From Wyeomyia smithii (lineage: Eukaryota; Arthropoda; Insecta; Diptera; Culicidae), in contig NC_073696.1 in the NCBI RefSeq assembly GCF_029784165.1, positions 5,828,001 to 5,892,000 of the forward strand: a DNA stretch of 64,000 nt, written 5' to 3'. This document shows, piece by piece, positions 12,561 to 23,330 of this stretch. The position numbers were made by a program, and so were the translations under genes. How positions within the stretch are numbered: the first letter of the stretch is position 1; every line of letters starts with the position of its first letter. The notes beneath the pieces are model-generated. The model saw only the letters and a program-made list of their open reading frames with translations, ran no database searches and had not been told where the DNA came from.

Positions 12561-12729
12561 TTTCGGAAATACCCATAACCGTGTTATTAAGTTCTGAAAT
12601 CACATGCGTCTCATCGACGTCAGTAATGATAAGGATTAGAGGAAAGTTGTCAAGGGCTGGCGTATAGAAAACCGTCTGGAATTCATTGATTATTCATTGA
12701 AACTCTTCTGAACATTCCAACATGGTCAC

Positions 12730-13610
12730 TAGACTGGGACACGGTTATATGGGAAAGAAGAGATTGTGTTTTTTTTCTCGCTCCCATGCACTTTACGAGT
12801 TTCTTATAGGTCCTATAACAACTGTGTAACTTTTCAGATCGATCGGTGGAACGCCCGATTTTTAAAGCTTCCATACGATTTTATATGGGAAAAACCACTT
12901 TTTCAAAACTTTTTCTTTAGAGATGTCCAGTTGGCTCCTAAAAATATATTAATATATGATATTTATAGGAAATTTTCCTGGGAAAAACTCTTCTAGGCGC
13001 TACCTTGCTTGTGAAAAAAGATAATCACCCCAGACTGATTGAATATCTGACAAAGGGCTCACCATAGAATTTTACTAGCAATACTGCTGTAGCATGCTGC
13101 TGTTCTAAATTCAACCATGTGATGAGAAAAAATATCGCTTAAATTTATCTTGGAGGCTTCCTCGAATTCTATGAGCAAAAATCACCCTTTGAAAACTAAT
13201 TCCACGCGAATTTTTTTCTCATACTTAAGCAAGTTTGCAAAAGCAGCATGCTGTAGCAGTGTTGCTGGAAAATTTCAATGGTGAGCCGTCCGTCAGACAT
13301 TCAATCAGTTTGGGGTGAATAGCTGTTTCTACAAGCATCGTAGCGCCTTACGGACTTCAGAAGAGTTTTTCCCAGAGAAATTTCCTACTAATATCATGTA
13401 TTGATATTTTTTTAAGAGCCAACTTAACATCTCTAGAAAATAGTTATTGAAAAAGTGGATTTTCCCATATAAAATCGTATGGAAACTTTAAAAATTGGGC
13501 GCAAATCGGGCGTTTCATCGATCGATCTGAAAAGTTACACAGTTGTTGTGGGACCCATAAGGAACACGAAAAGTGCATGAGAGCTAGCATTTATTTTTTG
13601 TCCCACCCGA
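12730..13610. mobile_element. Foldback hAT-like element, copy 1
   Basis: The left half is largely the reverse complement of the right half: 'cccatgcactt', 'acaactgtgtaacttttcag', 'atacgattttatatgggaaa', 'gtagcatgctgctgtt' and their complements recur in mirror order, giving arms of about 430 bp. Termini read TAGACTGGGACA and, reverse complemented, TCGGGTGGGACA. The flanking 8-bp duplication ATGGTCAC is at 12722-12729 and 13611-13618. No coding sequence was seen. A second copy is split between 11291-11334 and 20779-21648. Confidence 0.85.
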
Positions 13611-13756
13611 ATGGTCACTCTTAAGAAAAAAAAGTTTTTCTAACAAAACTTCTCTAATTAAAAATCTCAAATTAGTTCAAAATGCAAATATCCAATATTG
13701 TTGATGTTTTATTTTTTTTAATTTCAAACTGTTTGTTTAGGTAAAAGAGAAAACAA

Positions 13757-13972
13757 AGCTACCAGCGCAAAGCAAAGCAAAGCCTTGGTGCTACAATCCG
13801 ATTCGGAACTTAACCTTCTGTTATACACAGACTTCGCAGCCGACTGTTAAGTGTACAGGACAATTGCGGGGCTAGCGTTACGATTCTACTGATACTCACA
13901 GTCTTTCCCGTGCCGAGACTCGAGCCTACGACAACTGGCTTGTTAGGCCAGCATCGTACCTTGAAACGCCTA
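13757..13972 (-). mobile_element. tRNA-derived SINE, Feilai-like
   Basis: On the minus strand the 5' end reads TACGATGCTGGCCTAACAAG and then a B-box-like GTAGGCTCGAGTCTCGGCAC. The body continues through 'ctagccccgcaattgtcctg', 'acttaacagtcggctgcg' and ends 'agcaccaaggctttgc' with a repeated TTTGC tail. The tail resembles the Feilai SINE of Aedes as remembered, without a database check. It sits inside the 4,444-bp element. Confidence 0.75.
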
Positions 13973-14038
13973 CCTAGCAGTTGCATCAAATCGTCGTTTG
14001 AAGTATTGTTTACAAAAATGTTTACGTACATTAATAAT

Positions 14039-15210
14039 CAGGGAATCTACCGGGAAAAGCGGGAAAAAGACGGGAATTTCAAATCACCGAAAAAAGACGG
14101 GAAAAGCGGGAAATTAGGCTTCACATCAGGAAAATCATCCTCCTGCATGTCTCCTACGAATGTTGTCAATGAACGAGTTGTAGCAAACTAATTCCTAAAT
14201 CTGGAAAATATATACATTGGATTAAAAAAGAAAATCAGTTATTTTTTAATAACCTATTTTTTTCCACATTGTAACGATCTAAAATTGATGTCATTGAAAA
14301 ACTATTTTGGCAATACAATTTTTGATATATCTCAGAGTTTTCAAGACGATTTCGTTAGGATGTGTTGTATACTGTTTTAAAAAAGGAGCTCAAATTTATC
14401 GAGTTCTTTTAAAACTGTCAAGCTTTTGTTTAGAAATGTATTAAAATTGCTTTTTACGCAGTTTTTGGTTTGGTTTTTCACGTCTTTTTTTAATGCGAAT
14501 TTCGGAATTTCCGTGGTTTATCGTGCGGATATCGTCGCGTTTTACACCGATTGTTTCAAATAATATTCTTTTCAAATTGCTTATTCAGAGTGTCGGTTGA
14601 ATTTATTTATCGGATTTTAGAGAATTTCTCAAACATTAAATTGGTCCCAAGATCGAAACTCAAAAAAAAATGTTTCGAGATGACAGATCTCAACGTTTTA
14701 TGAATTTCCAACACATTTACCATAAAAAAATAATTTCAACAGTTCCATGTGAATTTTTTCATTGGTCACTTTGAGGCATTTCTTCCCGATCGATGTTCGC
14801 TTGAGAACAAATTTTGCATGAGAAGACAAAACTTCTAAGCGATAATTTAAAACGATCGGTGTTTAATTTTTTTCCATACGTTCCATTGGCATTCAAGAGC
14901 AGTTTTACAAAGAGTAAAAGCAGAAGGAAGATTGTCAACGATTTTGAAATCAAAAGGGCGCAAATTGTGCTGGTTTCTATGAAGGTACTCGCTAAAGTCG
15001 ATAAACAGGTAAAGGAAGAAAAATTTTTGAAGGAGAAATATTTTTCATAGTTTTAATAACACTATTCTCGCAAGGATATATATAAACATGTAAAATTGAT
15101 GTTTTTCACATATTTTTTAAAAATAAAGCACCGAGAAAATTTAAAACCTATCATCAGGAAAACCGGGAATAAAGCGGGAAATCGAAAATTGATTTTGAGT
15201 GGTCACCCTG
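14039..15210. mobile_element. hAT-like MITE candidate with CGGGAAA-rich ends
   Basis: The left end CAGGGAATCTACCGGGAAAA and the right end, reverse complemented CAGGGTGACCACTCAAAATC, are both followed inward by several CGGGAAA-type repeats (14050-14130 and 15155-15185). Flanks CATTAATA (14029-14036) and CATTAAAA (15211-15218) are similar but not perfectly placed. The interior near 14690-14720 shares the 'agatctcaacgttttatga' core with the TA-type elements. Exact ends are uncertain. Confidence 0.5.
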
Positions 15211-15991
15211 CATTAAAAAACGTTTACTTGAGACTATTCCATGTTTCTACAGAGGATGTTGTTCAGACTTTCCGAAATCATTTTTAATGACATTCAACTT
15301 ATATTTGAATGTTAGACCTGAATTCGAGTTGAGGGATTTTTCTACTTTTCCGATTGTTTCTACTTTTTCGAGTTTGGCGCTATACGTGAGTTACATGTAT
15401 TTAATCGTTTTAATAACTTTTTTTCTAGCTAAAACTTATCTCGTCCTTTTGAATTATTTTCAACAAGATTTTTTGCAAATTTTAGTAAAACTTGCTATCG
15501 TTTGCAGCTCACGAAGATTATTAATTACTTATTGAATGTTCCGGCAATATACGGGTTTAAATGGTTATCCATCACTTTCCAAATCTCGTCAATCAATTCT
15601 CACTTTTTAGGTCTAAATTATGTCTCACAGGAATTTTACTCGTCATAATCATACTCTTTTCAACGAGAGAAAATCGCGAGAGAAAAAATCATTGCTACGG
15701 GCATTTTACATTTGTATATAAGAATTTCCAAACAACATTTTTGGTCAGCATCATTCCTAAACATGGCCGTAGTAAATCAACTGTCCTGCGTTTGAAGCTA
15801 AATACAAACATATATAGATATAGATTATAGATATCAACATGGCATTTTAAAGATGATATTAATTTTACCATGTTGAATCATAAGTTTTTATTACTTTTTT
15901 TTCGGCGCGGATTTAGTTTTCACGGCGCGGATCCAAAAACCCGTGGCGCGGATTTTGCGGATTCAAAATTAAGGTTTCTGTAACAACCCTG

Positions 15992-16160
15992 CACTATTGT
16001 ACTATTGAAAATAGTCAAGCCTTGTCAAAACAAAAAATTCGACCTCTGATTGGTCGTTATATGCTTGCTTCCCAAGCACGGTCGACAGAATCATATACCT
16101 TGCAATTTGAAATATGCTATTTGGCCTATATAAGAGCCTGTTTCAGCCGGAGCCGCTCAT
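15992..16160 (+). mobile_element. P-repeat copy 1, middle segment with promoter-like module
   Basis: Matches 63510-63680 in reverse complement. It runs through 'gcttcccaagcacggtcgac' and ends CGGAGCCGCTCAT, where the Jockey element was inserted. The sequence resumes at 18031. Confidence 0.85.
16049..16134 (+). promoter_or_regulatory. CCAAT plus TATA box module in the P-repeat
   Basis: An inverted CCAAT box (ATTGG, 16049-16053) lies 74 bp before a strong TATA box (TATATAAG, 16127-16134). The same arrangement is kept in the copy at about 63620-63533 on the minus strand. Position and conservation suggest a pol II promoter carried by the repeat, but no open reading frame follows it, so activity is inference. 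Confidence 0.45.
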
Positions 16161-17786
16161 CACGAGTTTGGCCAAAAGCTCCGCCAGATTCCACCAAACT
16201 CAAAACCTTTTTGGTCCTTAACCAAAATTCTGAAAAAGAGACCAAAACCCATTCCTCCGCTTGTTCCGTCCGGGGAAGGTGAACTACTCATAACACCTGT
16301 TGAAAAGGCGAACGCGCTGGGGCAGCAGTTCGTGTTGTCACACAATTTGGGGCGAAACATCGTCAGCCCTTTCGAGCTGGCTGTTTCTGAGGGAGTTACT
16401 ATGGTCGACAATACGAACAGTTTGGTCCCAGAGGAAGTACGAGTGACGGCGGATGAGCTCATCGGTCTAGCGAGGAGATCTAGGAATATGAAGGCCCCCG
16501 GCTTTGATAACACATTTAACCTCGAGCTCAAGCACCTGAGCCACGGCTCATTTGCTTTTGTAGCACGTGTCTTCAACCGGTGCTGGGAGCTTGGCTACTT
16601 CCCTTCAATGTGGAAGTTGGCTAAAGTCATCCCAGTACTGAAGCCGGGGAAAGATCCTTCTATTCCTAAGAGCTATCGTCCAATCAGCCTTCTCTCTGCC
16701 CTCTCCAAGCTGTTTGAAAAGTTGATCCAGAGCCGCCTGCTTTCATTCACCGATGAGAATGGTGTCCTCCCTGAGGAACAGTTTGGTTTCCGCAAGGGCA
16801 GGTCCACCATCCATCAGCTCAATCGAGTTACGAACATCATCCAGCGGAACAAGTCGGTGTCCAAGACGACAGCAATGGCGCTTTTGGACATTGAAAAGGC
16901 TTTTGACAATGTGTGGCATGATGGCCTGGTGTACAAGCTACATCGACACAATTTTCCGATATATTTGATAAAGATCATCAAAAGTTATCTCTCGGACAGA
17001 GCTTTTCGGGTTTCCTTGCACAATGTGTGCTCAGAGCAACTCAACATCGCTGCAGGAGTGCCCCAAGGTAGTATCTTGGGACCACTCCTGTATAACATTT
17101 ACACCTCGGACATCCCACCTCTCCCGGGGGGTGGAGTGTTGTCCCAATTCGCGGATGATACCGCGATCATGTATAAGGGTCGCATCATCCGCGCTCTGAC
17201 ACGCAGGCTGCAAGGAGGCCTGGATGCTCTGAATGAGTACTACACCAGCTGGAAAATTGTGATCAATGTGGCTAAGACCCAGGTCATTTTGTTTCCACAT
17301 TCGAGATCGCCCAGGCTTGTTCCTGCTGACGATTGCAGGATACGGTTCGGTGGCTCCCTCATAGAGTGGTCCAACGTGGTTGTTTATCTTGGTCTGTCTC
17401 TGGACAGTCATTTGATTTTTCGGGCACATGTCGATAAGACAGTGACCAAATGCTGCATCCTCATCAGGGCATTGTACCCCCTGATTTGCAGGAATTCGAA
17501 ATTGTGTCTGAAGAATAAGATGGCTGTCTACAGACAGATCATTTACCCCACGTTGGAATACGCAGTACCAGTTTGGAAGGACTGTGCCCGGACACACAGG
17601 CTGAGGCTCCAGCGCGTCCAAAACAAAACCTTAAAAATGATCCTAAACCTTCCCCCCTGGACAAGAACAAGCGAGGTACACGAGCTCGCGAACCTGGAAA
17701 CCTTGGCAGTGCAATTCGACCGGTACTGCACGAAATATGGAGGGAGGTGCTCCATCTCCGAACACGCCATTATCCGCGAACTTTAG
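16161..17786 (+). pseudogene. Jockey pol fragment: reverse transcriptase domain
   Basis: The frame is open from the truncation point to the stop at 17784-17786, 541 residues without an internal stop. Landmarks are KAPGFDN, PISLLSALSKLFEKL, FGFRKGRST, the catalytic LLDIEKAFDNVWHDGL, GVPQGSILGPLLYNIYTSDI, the FADD box at 17148-17159 and the Jockey-like tail WKDCARTHRLRLQRVQNK. The RT domain looks undamaged, but the protein has no start region or endonuclease, so it is a dead-on-arrival copy. The intact frame suggests recent insertion. Confidence 0.9.
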
Positions 17787-18030
17787 GTTAAGATTGTAAA
17801 TAGTAGAATAAGTAGGTTAAGTAGGTAGAATATTTTTAAATAATTTAAATCCTGATGTTCAAACATCAAAATCAACTAATACTATAATTAAAATATGTCA
17901 AATGAGCAACAAAAACAAAAATTAAGAAAAATCAAAGTTGAAATGCATTGAAGCAAAACACTTGCATTGTAAAATTATTGTAAATTACCAATTAAAAAAA
18001 AAAAAATCAGAAATACATTGAACAAAAAAA
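16161..18030 (+). mobile_element. Jockey-clade non-LTR retrotransposon, 5'-truncated
   Basis: Target duplications CGGAGCCGCTCAT (16148-16160) and CGGAGCCGCCCAT (18031-18043) bracket the element with one mismatch in 13. It starts inside the pol frame, so the endonuclease and ORF1 are missing, and it ends in an A-rich tail. The site it broke is continuous in the other P-repeat copy, which confirms the borders. Confidence 0.9.
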
Positions 18031-18094
18031 CGGAGCCGCCCATAATAGTTCTAGACAGCGACAACAGCAGTCGTCCTTCCTTAGCAGCAGCACT
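18031..18094 (+). mobile_element. P-repeat copy 1, segment after the Jockey insertion
   Basis: After the duplicated CGGAGCCGCCCAT the sequence continues 'aatagttctagacagcgac' to 'cagcagcagcacta', matching 63440-63510 in reverse complement. Beyond 18094 it diverges from the other copy. Confidence 0.8.
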
Positions 18095-18650
18095 AGCCCT
18101 GGTTGGTCACCACGTCTCAGCAGCAGCGCGGTTTTTCTCAGCGTGTGTCGCCAGACAGCCATTATTCCCCCCGTGTTGGGGCAGCATGAAGATTGCCATC
18201 AGGAAATCCAAATCAAAATGCCTTTTTCAAGGCGAATAAACAAGTCATCGAAAGTTAATAATTTTTGTTAACGCAAGCAAGCATTCTGTGTTGCATTCTA
18301 GCAATTTGAATTTGTCGCACCCGTCTTATTTACTGAATGTGAAATAGCTTCCACAGTGCATGTTGTCCGTGTATCTTAATTCCACCAATGTTAGGGCAGC
18401 TCAAAGGTTGTAATTAGCAACCGATTTTGAACCGCAAAATGCTTTTTTTCAAGGCAAATAAAAAAATAATTGAAGGATATTAATTTTCTGGCATCAACAC
18501 AAGCAGACATTCTGTGCGGGATGCAATCAAATTCTGTTGTAGTTGTCTAATTTTTACTTTTACTTTATTTAGTAAACCCTCCACTGTAGGGGCAGCGCAA
18601 AGGCTGCGATCAGCATAACCAACTTTGAATAACAAACTGCCCTGTTAGAC
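18095..18650 (+). repeat. ~200-bp tandem repeat, about 2.5 units
   Basis: Three related units start near 18176 (gttggggcagcatgaaga), 18389 (gttagggcagctcaaagg) and 18587 (gtaggggcagcgcaaagg). Each is followed by 'aaaatgc..ttttcaaggc.aataaa' and by 'caagca.cattctgtg'. Spacing is about 213 and 198 bp. A phrase 'tggttggtcaccacgtctca' at 18098-18120 recurs at 20190-20210, so this block may be part of one larger element. Confidence 0.65.
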
Positions 18651-19046
18651 CGCATTCACAAAGACAGTTAGTTCGACTATGCAGAGCTAATATGAAGTCG
18701 AATCAATCAATCAGCAGTAACAGAATGTCGTCGTTTCCCAGTTGCCAAGTTGCAACATGATGCAACACGCAACAGCGAGCAAACGAAATCGCTTGATGTT
18801 ACAAACCGCAATAAGATACGGGTTAAAACCGTTGCGTGTGTAAGAGCACCATCGGTGTTTATTCGCTGGATACAAAAATCAAATGCGAATTGTGGAATAA
18901 TTTGTCTGAAGAACATTAGGGAATGGAACAACTGAACTGATAGGGCGTGGCCTATTACGTAGCACCCTTCGGCTATAAATGAGTGTTTCTGGAAAAACTA
19001 GCTACATTCATTAGTCGGAAGGTGAGCTGGATGGACCGTCTGCAAC
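18651..19046 (+). promoter_or_regulatory. Promoter-like block with TATA box, no gene after it
   Basis: A TATA box (GGCTATAAATGAG, around 18971-18983) follows 'gcgtggcctattacgtagca' and precedes an initiator-like 'tacattcattagtc' about 25 bp downstream. No reading frame follows; a hAT-like MITE interrupts the DNA at 19047. The look is that of a compact pol II promoter carried in repetitive DNA; function is inference. Confidence 0.3.
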
Positions 19047-19413
19047 CAGGGTTGCCACATTTAAATCTGTGTTTTCTTTTGAAAAAATCTGAGCATCTGT
19101 ATCTGGAACAAAAATATCTGTAAAAAAAATCTGTATTGTTTAAACATAAAGAACTTTGTATTTTTTAAGTTTTTATGGTACATAAACAAAATTTTCAGCT
19201 TAAAACGTGTGAGGAGTTGAAAATATGTTCAATTTGTTTAATATTTAATGAAATTAAATTTGGAGTGTTTTTAAAAATAAATGTCAATTTCGAAAAATCT
19301 GTATATCTGTACTTTTCGACGAAAATCTGTATATCTGTATATACAGATTCTGTACCGTTACTTCGGCTAAAAATCTGTAAAATACAGATTAATCTGTACA
19401 TGTGGCAGCCCTG
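19047..19413. mobile_element. hAT-like MITE, 367 bp
   Basis: The ends are CAGGGTTGCCACA and, reverse complemented, CAGGGCTGCCACA. The 8-bp flanks TCTGCAAC (19039-19046) and TCTGCTAA (19414-19421) agree at 6 of 8 positions. The interior is A/T-rich and repeats 'aatctgtatatctgta'-type phrases many times towards both ends. No coding sequence. Confidence 0.75.
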
Positions 19414-20720
19414 TCTGCTAAGTTGACAGCAGCAGCAGCAGATATCAGAACTCAGCGGTAACAGAATATCCGGAGTGATTCGCAATTACGACTCAACTAA
19501 CAAAATGTAAACAAATGGTTTTATTACACTATTGAGTTTGAAAAGACTTACGAAATTCATGAAAACAATCCTTTCTTTTGTATAAATCGATAAAATTATT
19601 TAAATCAAGCTTTTAGTGAAGGGCGATAAAGCAGTTTACCCAAAACAAAAGATACTTTGGAACTAGGCCCTTTACATTGTTTTGAAGCAACGGGCTTATT
19701 TGCGAAATATTTCGTAAACAGGCGACAGTAAAGGGCGGATCAACTTTTGTTTTCAAAATAAAGGCGCATATAAAGGGGTGCAACTGGAGAAAAAATAAAA
19801 ATAAGGCGAAAGAAAGATGGGCGTATCTCGTTGTCAGAATGCTTTAAGGCGAAAAAGAGGTGGGCGTATCTCGTTGTCAGAATGCTTTAAGGCTCATTAG
19901 AAAACGGTTAGAAGAAAAGTGCAGATTTAAGCCATAAATGCACAAATTTAATGTAGTATTGTTAGGAAACTATAAGCCAGGTATATTTTACGTCGATTTT
20001 TGGTATTGATGTTAATGTTAGTCACTTCCTTTGAAATTACGATTTGAAAATGTACTTGCAAATTTTCAAACTGATATTCCCCAATGTTTATCTTTTTGCC
20101 AGTTGCGCCCTTATCGCAAATCACTCCTGACATATCAGCGGGTTGCGCCTGTGGCTGCCTTCAAATTAAACAAATCACTTGCCCTGTGGTTGGTCACCAC
20201 GTCTCAGGCCTCTGTCTGAGAACGAACGCCAACGCGAGCGATCGGGCGAGATTTTTGCCGTACATCAGCCGGCACTTCCTCTAATGGAAAAGTTGGATCA
20301 TTTTGTTCAGAAGAATATTACTTTGAATTACTTTGAAAAAATTTGAAGAGTTAATAGTTTTGTGTACCAGTAGCAGTATGGTAACAGCCTCAGCGATAGG
20401 TGCAGCCGGTACTTCCATGAGGCGGATGTTATAAGGAAGTAAATGGGAGCGGCACGGCAAAACAGTTCGGGTGTGCTTAGACGCGCGTCATTTTTCGTTG
20501 TTGATATTATTCCCCACATGAAATGAAGCGTTTTCGTACGATACCGGTGGTATTAGCGGTAGATGCATTTGCCAACACTTACTCCAGTAAAGCCGTGTAT
20601 AATTTTCAATGTGAAAACACCTTTCAATTGTGTTGGCCGTGCACATTAGGCCTCTGCCAGGCTAAACGCGAAAAGCGGCGTGAACCGTTTCGCCCGGCCG
20701 TAGGTTAATGTGCAGCCGTA
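19414..20720 (+). other. Rest of the P-repeat copy 1 interior, unclassified
   Basis: A direct repeat of 'gggcgtatctcgttgtcaga' occurs near 19824 and 19862. The 'ggttggtcaccacgtctca' phrase returns at 20190. The block 20520-20720 is GC-richer and recalls intergenic DNA beside mosquito histone genes, but I saw no histone reading frame. Nothing here has a supported product. Confidence 0.35.
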
Positions 20721-20778
20721 AGTAGAGCTGTGTAAAAGTATTTTACTTCAACCTCGCGGTCGTGACTTTGCACACAAC
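20721..20778 (+). mobile_element. P-repeat copy 1, right end
   Basis: 'gtaaaagtattttacttcaa' and then 'gactttgcacacaaccctcc' match 62285-62345 in reverse complement. The first part is also an inverted partner of the P-repeat left end. The foldback element resumes immediately after. Confidence 0.7.
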
Positions 20779-21648
20779 CCTCCTGTGATTTTTTCGCTCC
20801 CATGCACTTTTCTTGTTCCTTATGGGTCCTATAACAACTGTGTAACTTTTCAGATCGATCGAAGGAACGCCCGATTTGCGCCCGATTTTTTTAACTTCCT
20901 TACGATTTTATATGGGAAAAACCTCTTTTTCAAAACTTTTTCTATACAGATGTCCAGTTGGCTCCTAAAATATATAAATACATGATAATTATCGGAAATT
21001 TGCCTGGGAAAAACTCTTCTGAAGACCGCAAAGCGCTACCTTGCTTGTGAAAAAAAGATATCCACCCCAGACTGATTGAACATCTGACGAACGGCTCACC
21101 ATAGAATTTTACAAGCAATACTGCTGCAGCATGCTGCTGTTGCAAATTTAACCATGTGATGAGAAATGATATCGTTTAAATTTATCTTGGAGGCTTCCCC
21201 GAAGATACTATGAGCAAAAATCACACTTTGAAAATTAATTCCACGCGAAATTATTTTTCATACCTAAGCAAGTTTGCAATAGCAGCATGCTGTAGCAGTG
21301 TTGCTGGAAAATTTCAATGGTGAGCCGTCCGTCAGACATTCAATTAGTTTGGGGTGGATAGTTATTTCTACAAGCATTGTAGCGCCTTACGGTCTTCAGA
21401 AGAGTTTTTCCTAGGAAAATTTCCTTAGAAAATCATGTATTGTTATTTTTTAAGAGCCAACTTGACATCTCTAGAGAATAAGTATTGAAAAAGTGGATTT
21501 ACCCATATAAAATCGTATGAAAACTTTAAAAATCGGGCGCAAATCGGGCGTTTTAACGATCGATCTGAAGAGTTACACAGTTGTTATGGGACCTATGAGG
21601 AACACGAAAAGTGCATGGGAGCTAACATTTATTTTTTGTCCCACCCTA
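20779..21648. mobile_element. Foldback hAT-like element copy 2, main part
   Basis: From TTTTTTCGCTCCCATGCACTT onward this is near-identical to copy 1 (12775-13610) and has the same mirror-image structure. The right terminus CCACCCTA at 21641-21648 is followed by ATGACCAT, the partner of 11283-11290. Confidence 0.85.
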
Positions 21649-21705
21649 ATGACCATCCATAGCTACCCGCTTGTCAAAGTGGACTCTGTAACCTACTAAG
21701 ATCCC
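21649..21705 (-). mobile_element. tRNA-derived SINE, 5' half of the split copy
   Basis: On the minus strand it reads GGTTACAGAGTCCACTTTGA and CAAGCGGGTAGC, a tRNA-like A-box region like those at 61330-61389 and 21957. It begins after the second ATGACCAT and completes the SINE begun at 11200-11282. Confidence 0.6.
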
Positions 21706-21944
21706 CAGATGGACGAGTTTCAAACTAAATTCAGAAAACAATACAGTCAAGATTTAAACATCTAGTCGAAATATGAACCAGCTTCAGATGCGTTTTAAGT
21801 CAAATCAGTACCAGTTCCAGATGGAGTCTCGACCCGATCATAACTGAATTTAGAGCAATTTTAAATCGGAGTAAGACGAGTTTTAGACTAGGTCTGATCC
21901 AGTCTAATTTTGAATGAGTTTTGGACGAAATTCAGACTAGATTC
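21706..21944 (+). repeat. Degenerate 'cagactagattcagaccag' minisatellite
   Basis: Short phrases of the type 'gactag.ttcagac.ag.ttta' recur with wide divergence. A related stretch lies at 22540-22795. Unit length is about 20 bp but not constant. Confidence 0.5.
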
Positions 21945-22070
21945 AGACCAGTTTAACGGCCTATTGATGCAAGGTTATAGAGTCCGTTATAACAAGCGGG
22001 TGGTCATGGATTCAAGTCTTAGTAGAATCGTCGTCAAGGAACTTGGGTATGGGTTGGTTCTGAAGCGCCC
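21945..22070 (+). mobile_element. tRNA-derived SINE head
   Basis: An A-box-like 'tgatgcaaggttatagagtc' is followed by 'aacaagcgggtggtcatg' and a B-box-like GGATTCAAGTCTTAGTAGAA. This is the pol III promoter layout of the same SINE family as at 21657 and 61389. The 3' end is approximate. No tRNA cloverleaf with a plausible anticodon arm is preserved, so it is not called a tRNA gene. Confidence 0.6.
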
Positions 22071-22539
22071 CTTTTACCCTTAATTTACGCTAAACTTTAC
22101 GAGACCTCGATGATTTCGCTCTCTTTCTCTTGACGAAATAAATCCCTCATATGATAAAACTGGACAGAGGAACACATAGTTTAAACTTCTCCAAAGAATT
22201 ATAAATGGTGATATTTGGCAAGAGGAATTAGTCTTGGTGTAGTAGAACAGTAAGCGTAAATGGAAGGGTAAAAGCATAAGCAAAGCACGGTTAAATAACA
22301 GGTATTATACTTACTTTCAATAGTGCTTAATGGTATTGCCAATAAAAAAGTGCGAAATATAGCAGACACTCGGCAAAATATCACAATAGATAATTATTTC
22401 GGGTTGCAGTGAAAAGTCCAGATCTGGATCAAATTGGTAAGCAGATTGACACAACATACGATATAACTCTAGATCATCTGGTGATATCAGATTTAGATCG
22501 ATGTGAGTTTGAGGCGAGTTACAAACCAAACTTTCACCA
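22071..22539. other. Noncoding, nothing recognised
   Basis: No supported coding frame, repeat boundary or RNA structure. Confidence 0.35.
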
Positions 22540-22795
22540 AATCTTATCATATTTGTGCCAGTTCTAGACCACCTCAAGAGCCAGTACAGGCTACAAGTTT
22601 CAGACTATTTTCGAGCGAACGTAAAATTTAGAACAAATTTCGACTATATCTATACTGAATCCAGACTAGACACACTAACAGTCTCTTACGATGATTAGCT
22701 TGTTGGCATCGTAACTCGACACCAGCTAAGAGGGTACTCTAGACTAGATTCATATTGAATTTACACCAGTTTTACACCAAATCCGGCATAGTGAA
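22540..22795 (+). repeat. Second stretch of the degenerate 'cagactag' minisatellite
   Basis: Phrases such as 'gaatccagactagacac' and 'actctagactagattcat' echo 21706-21944. A tRNA-like patch near 22680-22740 interrupts it. Confidence 0.4.
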
Positions 22796-22924
22796 TTCAG
22801 TAAAAAGGTAACATCTTCTCAGGATGATCGGATGCCCAGAGGCTTACCTCGTGAGGTTTTTGAATAGTTTTTATCGTCCACGATACAGTTTAATTTGTTT
22901 TAGCACTCGCTAAATTTTGACTAG

Positions 22925-23330
22925 CTTCTATAAAAACAATAATGACAAATTCTCCCGTTTGTAACAAATTTGTTACTTAAAAAGCAATGACATTCATCGC
23001 CAGTCAGGTACAAACACATATTGTCGTATATTTTGCACATGTCAGAAGTTACATTCATTACATTACATCTCCAATTCATCTGGTGCACGTGTTCGTTTGT
23101 TCGTCGTACGCATACGGAGTAAAGAAAAATATTATTAAAGCTCAAAGGTATATTTTTCTCTCCGTCCTATATGACGTATGCAAATGTTGATAATTTCGAA
23201 GACTTTATATGTTTCTTAAAATCATTTTACGATCTGTAAACTGCATTAGAGAAAAATACAAATATTTGCTTTCTAAACGCGGATGTTAGTCATGTTGAAA
23301 ATACACACTCATCGCATTATGGATGTCAGA
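22925..23330 (-). repeat. Dispersed repeat family R43, copy A
   Basis: In reverse complement this matches 43340-43800 ('gcagtttacagatcg', 'tttactccgtatgcgtac', 'gatgaattggagat', 'acaaatttgttac'). A partial third copy lies at 28740-28965. No ends or coding sequence were established. Confidence 0.6.

Larger units (their letters stand above)
11548..15991. mobile_element. 4,444-bp inverted-repeat DNA element with GGCGCGGAT subterminal repeats
   Basis: The terminal inverted repeat CAGGGTTGTTACAG is perfect over 14 bp at 11548-11561 and 15978-15991. The 6-bp duplication CACTAT flanks it at 11542-11547 and 15992-15997, and the uninterrupted site is present once in the other P-repeat copy (near 63670). 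Just inside both ends are repeats of GGCGCGGAT and TTGCGGATT, a layout often used for transposase binding. No transposase frame was recognised. The interior carries a foldback copy, a SINE and another MITE-like unit, so much of its length is secondary. The CAGGG start suggests hAT; a 6-bp duplication fits only some hAT lineages. Confidence 0.85.

Noticed and set aside
17031..17621. 196-aa minus-strand frame
   Set aside because: It lies opposite the Jockey reverse transcriptase and is its antisense shadow.
20520..20720. Possible histone gene remnant
   Set aside because: The flanks recall mosquito histone intergenic DNA, but no histone fold residues were found in any frame.
21945..22030. Possible tRNA gene
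   Set aside because: A-box and B-box-like sequences are present but no acceptor stem or anticodon arm could be paired; it fits a SINE head.
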